Position numbers and translations under genes: made by a program. A model generated the notes under the pieces. That model saw only the letters and a program-made list of their open reading frames with translations. It was not told the origin of the DNA and searched no databases. From Phoenix dactylifera (taxonomy: Eukaryota > Streptophyta > Magnoliopsida > Arecales > Arecaceae), in NCBI RefSeq assembly GCF_009389715.1, contig NC_052392.1, forward strand, positions 30,330,592 to 30,394,591: 64,000 nucleotides of DNA, given 5' to 3'. This document shows, one piece after another, positions 35,761-46,430 of this stretch. Position 1 is the first letter of the stretch; every line of letters begins with the position of its first letter.

Positions 35761-35774
35761 AAACAACCGGTCAA

Positions 35775-36940
35775 CAGGGATTTAATGTTAAAGTTCGGTC
35801 AATAAATGGACCGCTGAGCAAGTTCCCCAAGAAAGTATAGATTGGCTTCCAGCTCAACCTCAACCGGCATCTTGCTAATTAGATTTTTTTGTCGTGGCAT
35901 CCTGTCCCTATTGTCCTTGCCAACTGCTTTATCTCTAGCAACAAAGATGATCCGAGGGGCAAAGAAGAAACCGAGACCAATTGATTCCTGAGTATAAGAA
36001 AGAGCGAGTAAAGAGCAGAAACAACTTATTTCAAATCCCATTGGATGATTTAGACGTTTTTGACTTGATTGATCAATGAAATTGCCTAAAGGATTAATGG
36101 AATTCTACTGCAGAACCATGTTTAAGTTAAAAGCAATGCAGCATGGTCCAGGAGAATAATATTACAAGAGAGAAATAACAAGGTAGTTGATAATGGTTTG
36201 CACATATATTAGGTAATATTATTAAATACTAATTTTAAGATGGATGTGGTACGTGAGCAGTTGCATATGCTAATGTGATATGTCCTTGGAATTGGACGTA
36301 TTCTCCGCTTGGTGGAAGTAAACCAGTTGTAATCTACTGCCGGGAGTCTAGAGGATCTAGAATTTAGATCATGCGTGGGTTATACGCGTTTGTTGGACGA
36401 TCACAAATTCTCAACGTGGATTTCCTGCTGACTTTTGTGCCAGATTTTTCCGACCATCAAGAAAGTACGATATTTTCCGACCGTTGAAATTTTTTCCACA
36501 CAATAAACAGTTAGCAACCGTTTCTTGGTGCAAGGCCGTTACCATGATTTTGAAACCGTCGGAACATATGATATCTTTTTTTTTTTCTATCTTTCTTTTT
36601 AACGTGAGAAACATATGATATCGGAAACTACAGTTGCGGCCAAAGGTGGACATCTAAGAGCCTCCGCCGTTTCAATTTGTTCCAACTCATTTCTTGGTCA
36701 ACTCCGTTACCAATTCAAAATCAAATTTAGTTGTACGATTTCGTGCGTCAGAGGAGTGTCAGCTTAATTATGAAGGCTTATAACCCAATCCTCCATGCTA
36801 TATCGGCTTTCTAGAAAGAAAAAAAAAAGGAGTCATTATTCTATTCCATGGTCCAAGGACATGGAGCTTGGGGAAGCCTTTGGAGGCCTTAGGAATAGAA
36901 TAGATGACGTGTAGGCCGCCATCAATGGGAGAAACGGTAT
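35775..36940. other. Intergenic DNA left of the calmodulin-like gene
   Basis: No gene is supported. One CGCG box (ACGCGT) occurs at 36384-36389. The minus-strand frames at 35799-36041 and 36411-36653 have no recognisable motif. Confidence 0.5.
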
Positions 36941-36950
36941 TATAGTGTTC

Positions 36951-37040
36951 ACGCGGTTTTGTGGGACCAGCAGTCTCTCCGTATCACGCGTACACTGCCC
37001 TTTCTCCGAGTAACTCTCCTCCCACGTCGCTTTAAAGAGC
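36951..37040 (+). promoter_or_regulatory. Promoter of the calmodulin-like gene: CGCG boxes and TATA-like element
   Basis: ACGCGG (36951-36956) and ACGCGT (36986-36991) fit the VCGCGB consensus bound by CAMTA calmodulin-binding transcription factors (established consensus). A TGACGTG bZIP-type word lies at about 36905 and CCACGTCG at 37022. CTTTAAAG at about 37030 is the best TATA-like element and would give a leader of roughly 100 nt before the ATG at 37170. All are short motifs and need expression data. Confidence 0.4.
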
Positions 37041-37074
37041 CTCCACCGCTCTCCCTCATCTCTTCTATTCTTTT

Positions 37075-37119
37075 ATGAGACCCTTCTTTCCCTTCTTCAT
37101 CATCTCCCCAAGGAGCTAA
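37075..37119 (+). promoter_or_regulatory. Upstream ORF in the calmodulin-like gene leader
   Basis: An ATG at 37075 opens 14 codons (MRPFFPFFIISPRS) and stops at TAA, 50 bp before the main ATG. It would lie inside the transcript if transcription starts near the TTTAAA element. Such uORFs often reduce translation of the main frame; whether this one does is unknown. Confidence 0.4.
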
Positions 37120-37169
37120 TAACCTCTCTCCTCTCCTCCCCCTCTTGTCCTGTTCTTCTAAAATTAACC

Positions 37170-37865
37170 ATGACTGCCCTCATCTTGTTTGCCATCCTCT
37201 TCACTTGCGGCCTTATCAACTCCTACTTCTTTTTCCACCCTTCAAAGGTCTTGGAATGGCTTTGTTCGATTCTTCATATAGCTTCTTCCACTCCAAAGCC
37301 AAAAGAGAGAGCTCCGAAGGAGGAGGACAGGGAAGTGGTGGTTAACAAGGTAATATTCGACAAGCCCGACCTTGAGACGATATTTGCCACCTTCGATAAG
37401 GATGGCGACGGCTTCATCACTGCGAAGGAGCTCGAGGAGTCGCTCAAGAAGTTGGGGCTGTTCAGCACGAGAAATGAGATCACGAGCATGATGGAGAGGG
37501 TCGACACCAATGGAGACGGTCTTGTAGACATCGAGGAGTTTAGAGAGCTCTATGATTCGATAGGAAGAGGCCGAGGACTGGGGCGAGGAGGAGAGGATGG
37601 TGATGAGAGAGGAGAGAGAAGTGGAGAAGTGGAGGAGGAAGAAGAAGAGATGGAGTTGAGGCAGGCCTTCGATGTGTTTGACGAGAACGGGGACGGGCTG
37701 ATAACGGTGGAGGAGTTGGGATTGGTGCTGGCTTCTTTGGGGTTGAAGCGAGGGGCGACAGTGGAGGACTGCAGGGATATGATAAGGAAGGTGGATTTGG
37801 ATGGGGATGGCATGGTGAACTTTGAAGAGTTCAAGAAGATGATGAAGTGTGGAAAGGTCTTTTGA
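37170..37865 (+). CDS. Calmodulin-like protein with N-terminal membrane anchor, four EF-hands
   Basis: This is an intronless 231-residue frame. Residues 1-40 begin with a strongly hydrophobic stretch (ALILFAILFTCGLINSYFFF), a likely signal anchor like that of Arabidopsis CML4/CML5-type proteins. Four EF-hand loops follow, all with the complete DxDxDG-type ligands and a closing Glu: D76-E87 (DKDGDGFITAKE), D112-E123 (DTNGDGLVDIEE), D171-E182 (DENGDGLITVEE) and D209-E220 (DLDGDGMVNFEE). It should therefore bind four Ca2+ and act as an endomembrane-tethered calcium sensor. An unusual linker (about 132-161), Gly/Arg-rich and then poly-Glu, separates the two EF pairs. The start is chosen because it gives the hydrophobic N-terminus; an ATG at 37145 is in another frame. 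The short C-terminus (CGKVF) has no obvious prenylation box. Upstream lie CGCG boxes and a uORF, and downstream a G-rich 3' UTR. Confidence 0.95.
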   Translation: MTALILFAILFTCGLINSYFFFHPSKVLEWLCSILHIASSTPKPKERAPKEEDREVVVNKVIFDKPDLETIFATFDKDGDGFITAKELEESLKKLGLFSTRNEITSMMERVDTNGDGLVDIEEFRELYDSIGRGRGLGRGGEDGDERGERSGEVEEEEEEMELRQAFDVFDENGDGLITVEELGLVLASLGLKRGATVEDCRDMIRKVDLDGDGMVNFEEFKKMMKCGKVF

Positions 37866-38013
37866 TGATGCAAGTGTATCACCTACCTCTGCAATATTGA
37901 GGAGATCATCTGTAGTTAGTGGACAGGGTAGTCTCTCTTCTTTGCCAATGGTGTCTATACCTTCAAAGAAACTTATTCTAACTCTTTTTTAGTTTTTTTT
38001 TTCTTCCTTTTTT

Positions 38014-38055
38014 GGGGTTGGGGTTGGGGTGGGGGTGGGGGTGGGGGTGGGGGTG
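38014..38055 (+). promoter_or_regulatory. G-quadruplex-prone tract in the probable 3' UTR
   Basis: Seven runs of four or five G are separated by single T or TT loops, beginning about 150 nt after the stop codon of the calmodulin-like gene and on its sense strand. Four or more runs of at least three G with short loops meet the usual G-quadruplex rule. It lies within the transcript only if polyadenylation occurs beyond 38,055. Confidence 0.65.
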
Positions 38056-38986
38056 CTTGGTATTACAATGTAAATCAAGTTTACCGTTTACCTTCTTCGG
38101 ATATATACAGTTTTTAACCCTATCATATGTTTCTTGTCTTTGAAAGGTTTTCTGTTAGATGTTTCATTTGCTCGAAATTACCTGCTTAGCTTGCAAGATG
38201 CAATGGATATATAACATTGTCTATCTGGGAATCATATTCTATTTTGGCCAACTTGTTTAGCTGGGACAAGACTTGATGGTTATGGTATAAAGTGCTTATT
38301 TTGTGGGCTCATGATTTGTGCTTATGAAGGTAAGGATGTAGGGATACATGTAAAATCTTATCTGATTCCTACTTAATCTTGTGTTCTGTCAAGTATAATT
38401 GAAACTCTTAAGGCTTAGCTACATCATAAGCTCCAATTAGTCCAAGCCCATAAACAAAGTGTCCATTCCCATGTTTCAGATGTGAAGTAATTAGGATGTG
38501 TCAATCAAAGTTTGGAACCCACCATGAAACCCAAACTTAACACATTAGACCTAACATGAATGAATTGAGGATTCACCTAAGGAATCTAACCTAATCCAAC
38601 CTATCAAGTCAATGGGTCAGACCTGGTCTAAAGTCTAGATCTAAACCACTATGGGACTGCTTTAAGTCAAGATGGACTTAACAGCTGGACTAGTTTCAGT
38701 TTCCTAGCATCCCTGCTTGGCAGACAGCCTAATCAATTAAAAGCCAGACATAGGACAATATCAAACTCTAATGGACCATATAGCCGACCTGCATGTAGGC
38801 TAGTTGGGGATTCTTTTTCTTTTTTCTCTTTAACAGATGGATAATTAACCACCACATGATACACTATGTACATGATAAATATATAATTTTCAAGGATATC
38901 CGAATCTGGTTGGTTAAGTTCGAGGATGTTTTGTTTGACTTTTGTGCATTAATTTCTTGATAAACTAAGGTGAGACAAGGAGATGT

Positions 38987-38988
<2 letters not shown>

Positions 38989-39066
<78 letters not shown>
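38989..39066. repeat. Compound (CT)n(GT)n microsatellite
   Basis: About 20 CT units (38989-39029) run directly into about 17 GT units (39032-39066). The compound structure is likely polymorphic. Confidence 0.95.
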
Positions 39067-39067
<1 letters not shown>

Positions 39068-40966
39068 TCAGTGGATCAAAGCATTTGTTAAGTAATTATT
39101 TATATCACATTGGCAAAGATGATGGCAGGAAATGGCCGTAGTTTGCGTGTCAGCTGATGTATAAAAATGAAGGACAAGTAGACATGTTAGTGGTCCTACT
39201 ACTGGAAGGTGTCAATGAGAAGGCATTGCACAGAAGCAGCTAAGATAAGACAGGAATTTGATTTATAGTTTGTTACATTGGCAGTCATGGATCTCAAGAA
39301 ACAACTCCAGGTCCTTAAGTCTTCTTGACCTAGCCTCGTGGATGGAGACAAAAGAATGGCCTGCAGCATCCAAGGCTGAGAATATTAAGGGGTGCCACAA
39401 AGTAAAACAGAAAGCATTCCGTCTCGCATAATTTGCTTGCCTGCTTTTCCTTTTGCTTTAAAGAAGTATTGATGCCCCCTTCGATGTCGGAAGGATATAT
39501 GGAATTCTATTCTTTGAACGAACCCACAGCCCATGCATAAAGCTTACATAGAGAAAATATGCACCATCTAGAAGTATCAATTCAGATTTCTTCATTGTAA
39601 GCCAAGATTAGCAGCAATCGAGAAGAAATGTATCATTACATGTGCAAAATTTATCATGACCCTTGAAGAGAAATCTATTTTTCTTTTTTAAAAAGTTTTT
39701 CTCCTCTTTTTTTTTTGCCTTTAAAGTGTCTAGTTTTAATTCTTTATGTAAGCTTAGCACCACTTTTCAAACACACTTCATCATCACTGATTGTCAATTT
39801 GAGCACCATAGTTTTCTGTACTGGGGTATAAGGGTGAAAATCATCTATGATTTGGAGATGATTATCATTATCATCGTGGCGTAAAATCCACTATATCCTG
39901 ATTCTTGTTGAATACCCTGAAAATATTCTCCATTCAGTTTCAGCTATTCTAATGGTTATGCAATTCAAACTTAACATGTTATCCTTCTGAGATTAAATAA
40001 CTGGAATGTTGAGTTTATCATATATTGCCCATCAAACAAGTGAACAAACATTGGTGCTTCAGTCACCGGATTACTCAGACTCTGAAGATACAAGCCTGCA
40101 AAATCTGCAAAGAACAATGGGCGGCGCTGATGGAAAATAACACACGGTGCCCTGAACTATTTTAGCTTGTCCTCACAGGACGATAAGAATACAAAAAACA
40201 TTACACTTGTGCAAAGAATTGCAGTTGCTAATTGTTAACTCTACAGAAAGGGAAAATAAATAAAAGTTAAAAGAATGTCACAAGAAGTCTCTCATCCATC
40301 ATTTCTTGAATATTATCCTCCCATGTGTTGGCTTGTTGCAGCAACGGCCGTGACAACTTCGGGCAATTTCCAGAAAAAAAGAATAGGAGAACACGGACCA
40401 TGGACTCATCTACATACCGGACGGAGATGGCATCATCATCTAAAATCTGTAAGAAACTGCATTTGAACTAAAGGTTGTCTTTCAGCCACTTTAGTGCTCC
40501 ATTAGCAACTGACCTGCAAGTTTCGAGTTCACATAAGATCTGGCACTGGGCTTAAACCATATTGTGAATATGACTAGGTGAAATGAGTTTGAAATATGTA
40601 AAAAATAAAAAAAGAAATGAAATAATACTGCTTTTCCACGAAGGGATAAATAGCAAAAGCAGATATATAGAGCCAACTCGGCATCAAATAAGTGTACAGT
40701 TGTTTATGATATTAAGCACGGTTATCCACAAGTAACTTGCTATTGTTCAGCAACCCCTCAGACCAAGATTGTTTTTCTGTATATTATATGCTTTAGTAGA
40801 TATGTAAATTTCCTCTTCACCTATAAAGTCCAACTGGCTGTAAGAGATATCCTGACCGATAACTGCTGGCAAAAGATCACTTTATTGCAAAAATGGGCGG
40901 TCCATTGTGTGTATTGTTCATTTAGTTACATGCAGCATGTTGGGATGCTTATATTAACAAGCATTA

Positions 40967-41031
40967 GGCATTACTCTGTGAATCACTATAAAATGTATTG
41001 CTGACAAAACAATGATTCATAGAGTAATGCC
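40967..41031. repeat. Imperfect inverted repeat (hairpin)
   Basis: GGCATTACTCTGTGAATCA (40967-40985) is the reverse complement of TGATTCATAGAGTAATGCC (41013-41031) except at one position, with a 27-bp loop. Weaker complementarity continues outward. It may be a tiny MITE or an inverted duplication. Confidence 0.75.
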
Positions 41032-41215
41032 CAAGCCTTAGTTGTGTTAAGCATAAATGACAGCCCACAAGATCAAATCACCTTCAAATCAAAGTACAGC
41101 AGACTAAGACAAAACAATGCATACAGTAATGTCTAGTTCCTAACGGTATTGAGCATAAATGGCAGCTGACAAATCAAATCACCTCAAAATCGAAGTATGG
41201 CTGACCAAAGAATGA
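41003..41215. repeat. ~105-bp tandem duplication
   Basis: GACAAAACAATG at 41003 and 41108 heads two copies sharing (A/C)AGTAATG, GAGCATAAATG-like and ATCAAATCACCT words. The first copy overlaps the right arm of the hairpin. Confidence 0.7.
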
Positions 41216-42347
41216 TCCAGGCCAAATTAAAATCTGGGCCTTGGTTCCGTCTGGATGCTGGAAACACATACTTAGGAAACCGGAATCCAGAAGACAACTA
41301 TCTAGGAACTGGCCCGAACTCTGATTAAATTCACAAATATTTTTTCTGTTTGAACATCAACGCTTATATAACTGTTGTATATTGTAATGCAACCTCCCAT
41401 GCAAGATTCCACTTTGGTCCTACCATTGCCTTGAAAATATACACCAGTAAATTCTCTCTTTCCCTGTCTCTCTCTCTCAGCATGTGCACCAAGTGGAATA
41501 GCATTTATTACTTAAACAGAAAATGAAAATCTTTAATCAGAGGGAATGACAGCTATCCATTAAAGATAGCTTCCTATTAAGTGCATTTACCATGCCTGAT
41601 GCTATTATCTGTACATATTGCATGTACCCAAGCATGCGTACATGTACATATGTGCTTATGAATGTATTGCTGAAGATCATAAAGTCATATGTCCGCCCCC
41701 CTTACAGCTAATAGTAAAGCATCCATTCTAAGAAGGGGTAGCCAATTGGAATTAACAAATGAGATTTCAGAATGGAGATTTCAATTCCATATGGATATCC
41801 CAACATCCTGAAGTAGACAATTTAGGAATAATGAGAGATGCAGATGTAATGGGCCTGCCTGAGACCTGATGTTAAACCAAACCGGTTAAGACTTGATTCA
41901 GCCCCTCCGGCCCCCTTAATGAAAATATGGTCTGCTTGGTTATAAATCTATATGCCACTTTTATTTAAGGCCAGACTTGGATCTTCCAATATCTAACCCA
42001 ACCCTAATTGATATATAGACCATGATGGATTAGGAAACTCCCTGACCCAACCGACCTAACAGCCCCATCCTAATATATAAATTATCTATATAAGCAATCA
42101 TTAAATACATACATACATAGTTAACTAGTCAAGGCAGTAAATGCCAACCCTCTTCTGACTCTCAGTGAAAAGGAACTTCAAAGCCTCCCAGCCGAATATG
42201 TTGGTTCCCTTGTCTTCCCTATTGCGATAGTGTCTCTAGATCAAGGAAGTGGCAAAGGTGATCCACTCCAAGAGGAGAGTAGGAGATTGTAGGACCGGCA
42301 CGCATCCTAGAGATTGCCAGTTGGTAGGACTCCCAATGGTTCAAGGA

Positions 42348-42363
42348 GGGGGGGGGGGGGGGG
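42348..42363. repeat. Poly-G homopolymer (16 G)
   Basis: A single uninterrupted G run is visible; its length may be inexact in an assembly. Confidence 0.9.
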
Positions 42364-42575
42364 ACCATGGAGAGCTCGGTGAAGAACCCTAGCACCAGAA
42401 AGGAGAGCTAAGAAATAACGAATAAAGGGAAGAAAGGAACTTTTTAAAATGGGGACAAGGGTAATTTCGCCCCTAACTTACAATCAAGGTTAGCTGAATC
42501 ATGCCGAACCAGCCGATTTGAGAGGTGCCAAACCGGACCAGTTAGTTACCGGCACAGTTCAACCGGTCGGTTCAG

Positions 42576-42707
42576 GATATAAAGGCTTTCCCACATTCGA
42601 AGCCCTAATCCCCTCGCTTGGTTCTCTTCAAAGCCCTAGTCCCCGAATCCATCCATCCCTGTCGAGTCAATGACGACGACGATGACAAGGTCCCCAGCCA
42701 GGTGAGT
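42576..42707 (+). promoter_or_regulatory. Promoter-like segment with possible first exon
   Basis: GATATAAAGG at 42576-42585 resembles a TATA box. About 30 bp downstream is an AGCCCTAATCCCC leader-like sequence, then an ATG at 42670 (MTTTMTRSPA) reaching a consensus donor CAG/GTGAGT at 42701/42702. I found no downstream exon to join, and CT-rich repeats follow. It may be a real promoter, a transcribed pseudogene start or chance. Confidence 0.25.
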
Positions 42708-42734
42708 CTCTCTCTCTCCCTCTCTCTCCCTCGA

Positions 42735-42885
42735 TCACCATCATTAGATCTGGAGCTTTCAAAGCTCCCTCATGACAAATTGAAGTGGTTTGGTCTCTCT
42801 CTCTCTCCCCCTCTCTTAGTCCCCATTGCTAGATCCGAAGCTCCCGAAACTTTCTTGCAATGGACTGAAGTGGTTCAGCCTCTCT
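42735..42885. repeat. Diverged ~85-bp tandem duplication in CT-rich DNA
   Basis: AGATC(T/C)G(G/A)AGCT(T/C) at 42746 and 42831 heads two copies, each ending in TGAAGTGGTT(T/C) followed by a CTCTCT tract. Frames across it are low-complexity Ser/Leu/Pro. Confidence 0.65.
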
Positions 42886-43079
42886 CCCCCTCTCCCTCCT
42901 TCCTCTCCCTCTCTTTCTTCCTCCCACCCTCCCTCTCCCTATTTCCATATGCTCTGGCACGATACAGTATACATCCGTATTATACCGAACCAATCGCTTG
43001 CTGGTACGAGCTCCAGTATCAATTCGGCGATCCTTGCTTATAAAAGTCCTACCAAATATTAAAAAAAAAAACAACCGTC

Positions 43080-46000
43080 CACATCCGTTAGAGTAAGCCT
43101 AACCCAAAAGTGCTTGCCCTGAAAAAAGGTTGATATTTTCTAGATTGATTTGTAAATAGTCATAAGAGAAACTTTTCTATATAATATCGACAAATATTTG
43201 GTGTGACTTGCAAAAAACCCTTCTTCGTTTCCTAAGTGATTTTTTTTCTCAATCAGTGGTATGAGCTAAAATTCCTAAATGCAAAATTGTCTGGCGGCTT
43301 TCCTAAAATAGCTAGTTATCATGCAATATATTTTTTTGGGTGCTACAAAAAGGATTGGTAGACTAACTAATTTTTGTTGGTACCTAGAGAATTCTTGACC
43401 TCAAAAATATTCCAACCTTGAAATCAACCCCAAGACAACCCCAAAAAGATGGGGATGAACTCGAATCTAGAAAAATCCAACTTTAATGCATTTTCTCTAT
43501 TTGGATCTTAGATATAGAAGTGTAATCAATGTGACATAGTTTATACGTGGGTTGGGTTAGATCTAGAAATTACATCCAAATTTAAGTAGGGTTGGATTTG
43601 GATCAAGCAACCATAATCCAATCTTGACTTAGTTGCAGCCCTAAATATAAAACATAGATAAATTTTCACAATATATAAAATTATGCTTGACTTTAGATTG
43701 AACCTTATTTATATGAAGCAGGCATGCATGCTAGAGCCAATATGGAAGTACATACAAGGAGCCACATCTATTTATTAGAAAATAAGGAAAAGAAAAATTG
43801 AATAAGGAAACTCTTTGGAAGTGGGTGCTAGGATGACTTTCCAAAGATTTTGAAGCACGTACACCACCCTATGTAGAAGTTTCTTGTTACGAAATATTTT
43901 TTATTGCATTATTAGAAAAAATATGCTATCTTTGAGTTTAGGCACTCTAAAAAGTTAAGATCATGTTTTTACGGAAAAAAAGTTCATTTACATTGTGCTA
44001 TGATCATACACTTTGATCACCAAATAATCATAATAATGCACCATATTCTAAAATAAGGACAACTAACAACCTAGTCTTCTTTTTTTATTTCCGTAAGTTT
44101 AAAAAAACAATGACTTTCTTATTTTGAAAGTGACGTATGCGGCCTCATATGTGGATGCAATTCCCTAAGCAAACCTCATTCGTCATATGTGGCAACTAGG
44201 CTGTATGATCTGACTAGGCAGCTCATTTAGCATTATAAGCCCACATATGTGGCCCTGATTAGCATTATGCATCTGTACATGCAGCAAGTTTAGCTTTATA
44301 TGCATATGCAGCTCACTATTATGCAAGCCTATGTGCGCAGCACAAATTCAGTTAATTGGTGGCTAGATGCAGGTTATGGCTAGGAAAAATATAAGTGTTA
44401 TTACAAATATTAATTTGTCAATAACGTTATATTATTGCTATTAGGTATAAAGTACTGAGTAATAAGTAGTAATTGTTAGTTGTTGTTGGTGTTGTTACTA
44501 ATTGTTATTATTGTTCTATTATGTATTATGTTTATTTGATAATAATTTATAAAAAACCAACTACTTAAGCACCCAAATATGTCTGCATATTGTTTATGCC
44601 CCTTGGCCACCCACATACCTGGCCTCTTTTTAAAACATGGGAACTTAGGTGGACAATATATATGCTTGCATTCAATCAAGATATAAATTTTGGTACCAAG
44701 TGACTACACAGACAAATGAAATTTCCCACCCTGCATTTTGCCATCCTCCATGTCTAAGAGTAGGCGAAACTTAAGACGGCTGCTGTGTTGGTGCATGAGT
44801 TTAAACTAAGATAGATTTACTTGTTGTCATTCTATGTTTAATGGCACATGATTTCTTCCAACAATCATCTTGGCTAAGCATTCGTAATAAATTCATAAAA
44901 GGCTCAACATCAAGCTTAAAGCCAATTGTAGAAAGTTGTTAGCTAGGATGTATCATACTTTGATCATAAATCTAACCTGATTTAGAAGAAAGTATGCTTG
45001 ATAGTTAAGTATGGTAATACCCGAATCATATTATGCCAATTGACACTCACAAGACTATTGGACATCTATATCAAATTTGGATGTCAAGATAGTGTAGGCT
45101 ACTCCCTATTTCTCAGTCCAGAGTCACCACCTAAGTTTTGGAGTTAGGGTATCATCACAAAACTATAGCGTGGGATAAGGCAATGGGCAAGGTCCATGTT
45201 AATGGCAAGGAAGGGCCATAAAGGCACACCCCACCACCCCTGCCAGGTGAAGAACCTAAAGGTAGATTGGATACTTTAGGGGTTCTACTTCTAACCTATT
45301 CTAAGATTAGGGTTTTAATCTCAAAAACAAAGAAGAAAATGCAAAGAAGAAAAAGAAAAAGAGGGGGAGAAAAGGAAAGGAGATTAGGAAGCCACCAATG
45401 TTGCATCTCGTCTTTGTTGCTTCCTCTACTTATCCCCTTAGTATCTGAGCTTTACTCAGAGAGGCCTCCAACTAAGATAAAAATGATAGGTCTTTCTTCT
45501 TGATTGGATGCTTGGATCAGGTCGTAGGTGCTTTGAGGTGGCTTGTTAGGGTTTGGAGGTAGAAAAAAGGGCTTGGTGCAGAAGACTAGCTAGGGCTTTG
45601 CTAGACTCTATTTGGCATGACCTCTCCTAGGGTTGCCATTTTCTCCTCTTTTTTACCAAGGGAGAAGAGGGGTATTTATAGAGGAAGCAGAGGGAAACCA
45701 AGGGCTAGAGTTGGGGGTTCTAAGCCCTTCTTGAGATCTAAGGGCTTGGGATCAGTTGCTAGGTGGTGTATTCCAATTAGCTAAAGAAGAGGCTCAAGCA
45801 TGGTGATTTGGCAAGGGATGAAGGGTTGAGATTTAGTGAAGAGGTGTTTCTTGCATTTCTTCTTCAATAGATGGCTAGGATGAAGAAAGGGGTTCTCGAG
45901 GATTAGGATTGAAGCTCTAAAGGCTACTTAGATCCATTGGTGGAGATGAGTGACATGGAGGGCTCTTATTGGCTGAGAGAGAGAGAGAGAGAGGATTAAT

Positions 46001-46280
46001 GTTGTGTAGAGCTAGGATGCAAGGAGGTTATGTTTTCTTTAGTTGTGTTTCTCTGGATGGTGGAGATGAAAAGATAGGGACAAAGGGCTAGATTGACAGG
46101 CTTCCTGATATAAGGGCTAAGAAGATGGTGAAATGGATGAAAGAGACTGACTAGTTTAGGTTGGAGAGGATTAGTGCAATGAGTGGTCGAGATTTTCTAG
46201 AGATGTGTCTCCTACAACCAGGAGGGATGGCTAGGATTAAAGGGTGGTGAAGGGTCATTGCATATCATCAATTTAAGTTC
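43080..46280. other. Intergenic AT-rich DNA, no supported gene
   Basis: The segment 44.13-44.35 kb contains loosely repeated CATATGTGG and TATGCA words. The segment 45.1-46.3 kb is purine-rich with no domain-bearing frame and may be a decayed retroelement. No element ends were found. Confidence 0.45.
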
Positions 46281-46286
46281 GGGGAT

Positions 46287-46430
46287 GGAGGTTGTTGGGA
46301 AGAAAATCTCCCTTTGTCTTTATTTAGAAAGGCTTTGGAAGTATAGAAGTAAGGGTGTGGAGGTTGTTCAGAAGAAAATCTCCCTTCGTCTTTATTTGGC
46401 AAGGCTCTGGGAGTATAGAAGGAAAAGTGT
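46287..46430. repeat. 72-bp tandem duplication
   Basis: Two copies beginning GGAGGTTGTT at 46287 and 46359 share AGAAAATCTCCCTT(T/C)GTCTT and GTATAGAAG. The minus-strand frame across both repeats gives a duplicated peptide but has no other coding signs. Confidence 0.85.

Larger units (their letters stand above)
31562..35766. mobile_element. Fold-back (long inverted repeat) element with internal 21-bp arrays
   Basis: Outer sequences AACAACCGGTCC (31563-31574) and its reverse complement GGACCGGTTGTT (35749-35760) begin two arms of roughly 0.4 kb that match in inverted orientation. Shared landmarks include CGCGCCGCCGG(G/A)AAT(G/A)CCTCCGCCCC, GGTGCC(G/A)AAGAAGAGGA, CCCCTTCCG-type words, CCGGCCTCGCG, and a long GAAGAA purine tract at the inner end of each. 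Between the arms lie a GGGGTCGACCCC array and a 2.6-kb minisatellite. No transposase or other gene is present. This fits a non-autonomous fold-back DNA transposon, perhaps Mutator-like because of the long arms. I could not find a convincing target-site duplication, and weak inverted similarity (ATTAAATC) continues outside, so the outer limits are approximate. Transcription across it would give a giant hairpin RNA. Confidence 0.75.
39070..42540. other. Intergenic DNA without a supported gene
   Basis: Short frames only. Besides the hairpin and duplication listed at 40.97-41.21 kb, the stretch 41.86-42.07 kb has AACC/CCAACC-rich sequence of the kind found in plant non-coding repeats. Confidence 0.5.

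Noticed and set aside
42618-43043. 141-residue ORF of Ser/Leu/Pro-rich sequence
   Set aside because: Its length comes from CTCTCT repeats and a tandem duplication; no domain is visible. Only the short promoter/first-exon-like piece was kept, at low confidence.
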